A stretch of 7,579 bases of DNA, taken from positions 1 through 7,579 of the forward strand of contig CAYVVW010000098.1 of assembly GCA_964455335.1 (NCBI GenBank). Reading direction: 5' to 3'. The notes below the pieces were generated by a model. That model saw only the letters and a program-made list of their open reading frames with translations, made no database searches and was not told where the DNA came from. The stretch comes from Marvinbryantia sp964455335. GTDB taxonomy: Bacteria > Bacillota > Clostridia > Lachnospirales > Lachnospiraceae. Shown piece by piece: positions 6,198 through 7,579 of the stretch. Position 1 is the first letter of the stretch. Each line of letters begins with the position of its first letter. Made by a program: the position numbers and the translations under genes.

Positions 6198-6218
6198 ATG
6201 GAGGTGCAAAACAATTAG
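6198..6218 (+). other. Possible six-codon upstream ORF overlapping the infC start
   Basis: ATG at 6198 opens a frame encoding MEVQNN that stops at TAG 6216-6218. It has its own GGAGG (6187-6191) with 6-nt spacing. Its stop overlaps the last base of the infC ATT codon, so terminating ribosomes would be placed on the infC start. The ATG overlaps the infC ribosome binding site, so chance is a real alternative. Confidence 0.25.
6200..6206 (+). promoter_or_regulatory. Ribosome binding site that fixes the infC ATT start
   Basis: GGAGGTG lies 7 nt before the in-frame ATT at 6214 and 19 nt before the first in-frame ATG at 6226. The spacing is right only for ATT. Confidence 0.8.
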
Positions 6219-6741
6219 CGATTTAATGATTAACGAACAGATCCGAGACAGGGAAGTTCGCCTGATCGGGGTGCATGGCGAGCAGCTTGGCATCATGTCC
6301 GCCAGGGACGCCATGCGGATGGCAAGGGAAGCAGAGTTGGACCTGGTAAAGGTGGCGCCGCAGGCGCGGCCGCCCGTGTGCAAGATCATCGATTACGGGA
6401 AGTACCGTTATGAGATGTCACGAAAAGAAAAAGAGGCAAAAAAGAAACAAAAGATCATTGAGGTTAAGGAAGTTCGCATGACGCCGAACATCGACGTGAA
6501 CGACTTGAAAACCAAGGTCAACGCAGCACGGAAATTTTTGGAAAAGGGAAACAGGGTCAAGGTGACCTTACGCTTCCGCGGGCGCGAGATGACGCATATG
6601 CAAAGCAGCCGCCACATTTTGGATGATTTTGCGAGGGAATTGGGGGATATTGCGTCTGTCGAGAAAGCCCCGAAAGTCGAGGGGCGCACCATGACGATGT
6701 TTTTATCTGAGAAACGCTCGTCTCTCAGGGGAAAAGACTAA
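6214..6741 (+). CDS. infC: Translation initiation factor IF-3
   Basis: IF-3 binds the 30S subunit, prevents early 50S joining and checks start codon and initiator tRNA. The 175-aa chain shows the N-domain (about 5-68, with INEQIRDREVRLI at 6-18 and PPVCKIIDYGKYRYE at 53-67), a lysine-rich linker (70-86) and the C-domain (about 87-165, ending KAPKVEGRTMTMFL). The start is placed at ATT 6214 because GGAGGTG is 7 nt upstream. IF-3 is known to discriminate against AUU, and E. coli infC uses the same codon to regulate itself. The alternative ATG at 6226 would shorten the protein by four residues. The gene is followed 21 nt later by rpmI and is preceded by the attenuated leader, so control by both IF-3 itself and L20 is likely. 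The product call is certain; the start is well supported. Confidence 0.96.
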   Translation: MSDLMINEQIRDREVRLIGVHGEQLGIMSARDAMRMAREAELDLVKVAPQARPPVCKIIDYGKYRYEMSRKEKEAKKKQKIIEVKEVRMTPNIDVNDLKTKVNAARKFLEKGNRVKVTLRFRGREMTHMQSSRHILDDFARELGDIASVEKAPKVEGRTMTMFLSEKRSSLRGKD

Positions 6742-6762
6742 ATTGAAGGAGGACACAGTCAC

Positions 6763-6960
6763 ATGCCGAAAATGAAAACAAAAAGGGCGGCCGCAAAGCG
6801 CTTCCAGCTGACCGGCACCGGTAAATTAAAAAGGAATAAAGCCTACAAAAGCCATATCTTAACCAAGAAGTCCACAAAGAGGAAAAGGAACCTTCGCCAG
6901 TCCACCATTACGGATCAGAGCAACGTAAAGAATATGAAGAAGATTTTGCCCTACCTATAA
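6763..6960 (+). CDS. rpmI: 50S ribosomal protein L35
   Basis: This 65-aa, strongly basic protein begins MPKMKTKRAAAKRF and ends KNMKKILPYL, the normal L35 pattern and length. It is a structural component of the large subunit. AAGGAGG (6746-6752) lies 10 nt before the ATG. It sits between infC and rplT in the usual operon order, 21 nt after infC and 25 nt before rplT, with no terminator between them. Confidence 0.98.
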   Translation: MPKMKTKRAAAKRFQLTGTGKLKRNKAYKSHILTKKSTKRKRNLRQSTITDQSNVKNMKKILPYL

Positions 6961-6985
6961 AGAAGAGACGAAGGAGGAATGAGAC

Positions 6986-7342
6986 ATGGCAAGAATCAAA
7001 GGCGGAATGAACGCCAGGAGAAAACATAACAGGGTATTGCGGCTGGCCAAAGGCTACAGAGGCGCCCGCTCCAAACAGTATAGAATTGCAAAACAGTCGG
7101 TGATGCGCGCGCTGGCATCGTCCTATGCGGGCAGAAAGCAGAGAAAGCGCGATTTCCGCCGCCTCTGGATCGCCCGCATCAATGCGGCGGCAAGGCTGAA
7201 CGGCCTGTCCTACAGCAGGTTCATGCACGGCCTGAAGCTGGCGGGCGTGGAACTCAACCGCAAGGTGCTGGCCGACATGGCGATCCACGATGCGGAAGGA
7301 TTTGCGACATTGACAGAATTGGCAAAGAGCAAGCTGGTATAA
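6986..7342 (+). CDS. rplT: 50S ribosomal protein L20
   Basis: This 118-aa protein has the typical basic N-terminal extension (MARIKGGMNARRKHNRVLRLAKGYRGAR start pattern, residues 1-58) and a globular C-terminal half (GLSYSRFMHGLKLAGVELNRK region). L20 binds 23S rRNA early in 50S assembly and in Bacillota also represses its own operon through the leader RNA. AAGGAGG (6971-6977) is 8 nt before the ATG. It is the last gene of the infC operon; no obvious T-tracted terminator follows directly. Confidence 0.98.
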   Translation: MARIKGGMNARRKHNRVLRLAKGYRGARSKQYRIAKQSVMRALASSYAGRKQRKRDFRRLWIARINAAARLNGLSYSRFMHGLKLAGVELNRKVLADMAIHDAEGFATLTELAKSKLV

Positions 7343-7352
7343 CCCGCCATGT

Positions 7353-7369
7353 TATCGCAAACGGCAAAA
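7353..7369. repeat. Half-copy of the palindromic repeat after rplT
   Basis: TATCGCAAACGGCAAAA matches the half-site at 3570-3586 in 15 of 17 bases. It begins 11 bases after the rplT stop codon, just as copy 1 begins 14 bases after the end of the moxR operon. No opposing arm is seen nearby. Confidence 0.55.
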
Positions 7370-7381
7370 GTATTTGTAAAT

Positions 7382-7411
7382 TTGTAAATGTAGGATTTGT
7401 AAATGTAGGAT
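7382..7411. repeat. Perfect 15-bp tandem duplication
   Basis: TTGTAAATGTAGGAT occurs twice head to tail (7382-7396 and 7397-7411), with a partial third unit TTGTAAA at 7374-7380. It is AT-rich, unlike the neighbouring genes, and has no coding potential. Confidence 0.8.
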
Positions 7412-7474
7412 AAGTGCAGGAAATTCTTCTTGCAAAATCGCGGACATGGTGTTATCGTACAACACAGAAGGAAC

Positions 7475-7566
7475 AACCGCCCACAAGGTGGTTGGCCGAG
7501 ATAAGTAGCAAAAGCCACCGCTCCGGTCAAGTGAAGGGTGGCTTTCGCTACGTCTGGCTACTTACA
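7475..7566. repeat. Cluster of hairpins with alternative partners at the window end
   Basis: AACCGCC (7475-7481) pairs with GGTGGTT (7487-7493). AAAGCCACC (7511-7519) pairs with GGTGGCTTT (7537-7545), and this stem extends to GTAGC/GCTAC (7505-7509 and 7547-7551) with one mismatch. Alternatively, TAAGTAGC (7502-7509) pairs with GCTACTTA (7558-7565). It resembles the RNA-structured 3' or antisense part of a small toxin locus, or a mobile element end, but no toxin gene is visible and the sequence runs out of the window. No T-tract is seen. Confidence 0.6.
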
Positions 7567-7579
7567 AAACGTAAAAATA

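Larger units (their letters stand above)
6013..6213 (+). ncRNA. Probable L20-type leader RNA of the infC operon
   Basis: This untranslated leader runs from the predicted start to the infC initiation codon. It contains an intrinsic terminator (6130-6162) and an upstream GTGTCCAC (6049-6056). That sequence is repeated in the right arm of the terminator (6145-6152), so it can compete for the left arm. A small hairpin, AGAGT-GTCC-ACTCT (6046-6059), overlaps the upstream copy. In Bacillota, infC-rpmI-rplT leaders are known to be controlled by ribosomal protein L20 through premature termination. The position, length and attenuator fit; the L20-binding fold itself was not verified. Confidence 0.65.

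Noticed and set aside
6145..6213. N-terminal extension of IF-3 from an upstream GTG
   Set aside because: It would start inside the terminator stem and add 23 residues absent from the family; the ribosome binding site supports 6214.
7351..7457. GTTATCG repeated exactly 100 bases apart (7351 and 7451)
   Set aside because: Seven bases is too short to be meaningful beyond the half-site already listed.
7446..7508. A 20-codon frame (ATG at 7446, TAG at 7506)
   Set aside because: It has no ribosome binding site, it is not hydrophobic as a small toxin would be, and it overlaps the hairpin cluster.

Overview
The window reads as chromosomal DNA of a moderately GC-rich (estimated by eye) low-complexity-free Bacillota genome, most likely class Clostridia. 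This rests on strong AGGAGG-type ribosome binding sites, the gene order thrS-infC-rpmI-rplT, an L20-type leader with an attenuator before infC, and the style of the moxR-DUF58 operon. Species cannot be assigned from the sequence alone. All seven convincing protein genes lie on the + strand.

Left block (1-3496). The tail of what may be an upstream terminator is followed by an inverted repeat that overlaps the -35 region of an extended -10 promoter. Three tightly coupled genes follow: a MoxR-type AAA+ ATPase, a DUF58 protein starting directly after its stop codon, and a multi-pass membrane protein with a DUF4129-like cytoplasmic tail that overlaps the DUF58 gene by ATGA. By family precedent this is a chaperone-like ATPase working with two membrane-linked partners. 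The transglutaminase that often accompanies the set is not present in these three proteins.

Middle spacer (3497-3941). This 445-base stretch has no credible gene. It holds two copies of a roughly 33-bp palindrome that share 23 identical bases and lie 314 bp apart. It also holds degenerate half-copies, a long-spaced 10-bp inverted repeat and a run of degenerate decamers. I see no T-box in front of thrS, where one is common in Bacillota.

Right block (3942-7342). thrS encodes a full-length threonyl-tRNA synthetase with TGS, editing and catalytic domains. After a spacer with tandem repeats and a near-consensus promoter comes a 200-nt leader with a strong intrinsic terminator and a competing upstream sequence, then infC, rpmI and rplT. 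infC appears to start at a rare ATT codon, placed 7 nt after a GGAGGTG site. L20, the last product, probably controls the operon through the leader.

Right edge (7343-7579). There is no gene here. It holds another half-copy of the palindromic repeat, a 15-bp tandem duplication and a cluster of hairpins with mutually exclusive partners that looks like a mobile or RNA element running to the window end. The most unusual material is in the repeats and RNA structures between genes, not in the proteins.
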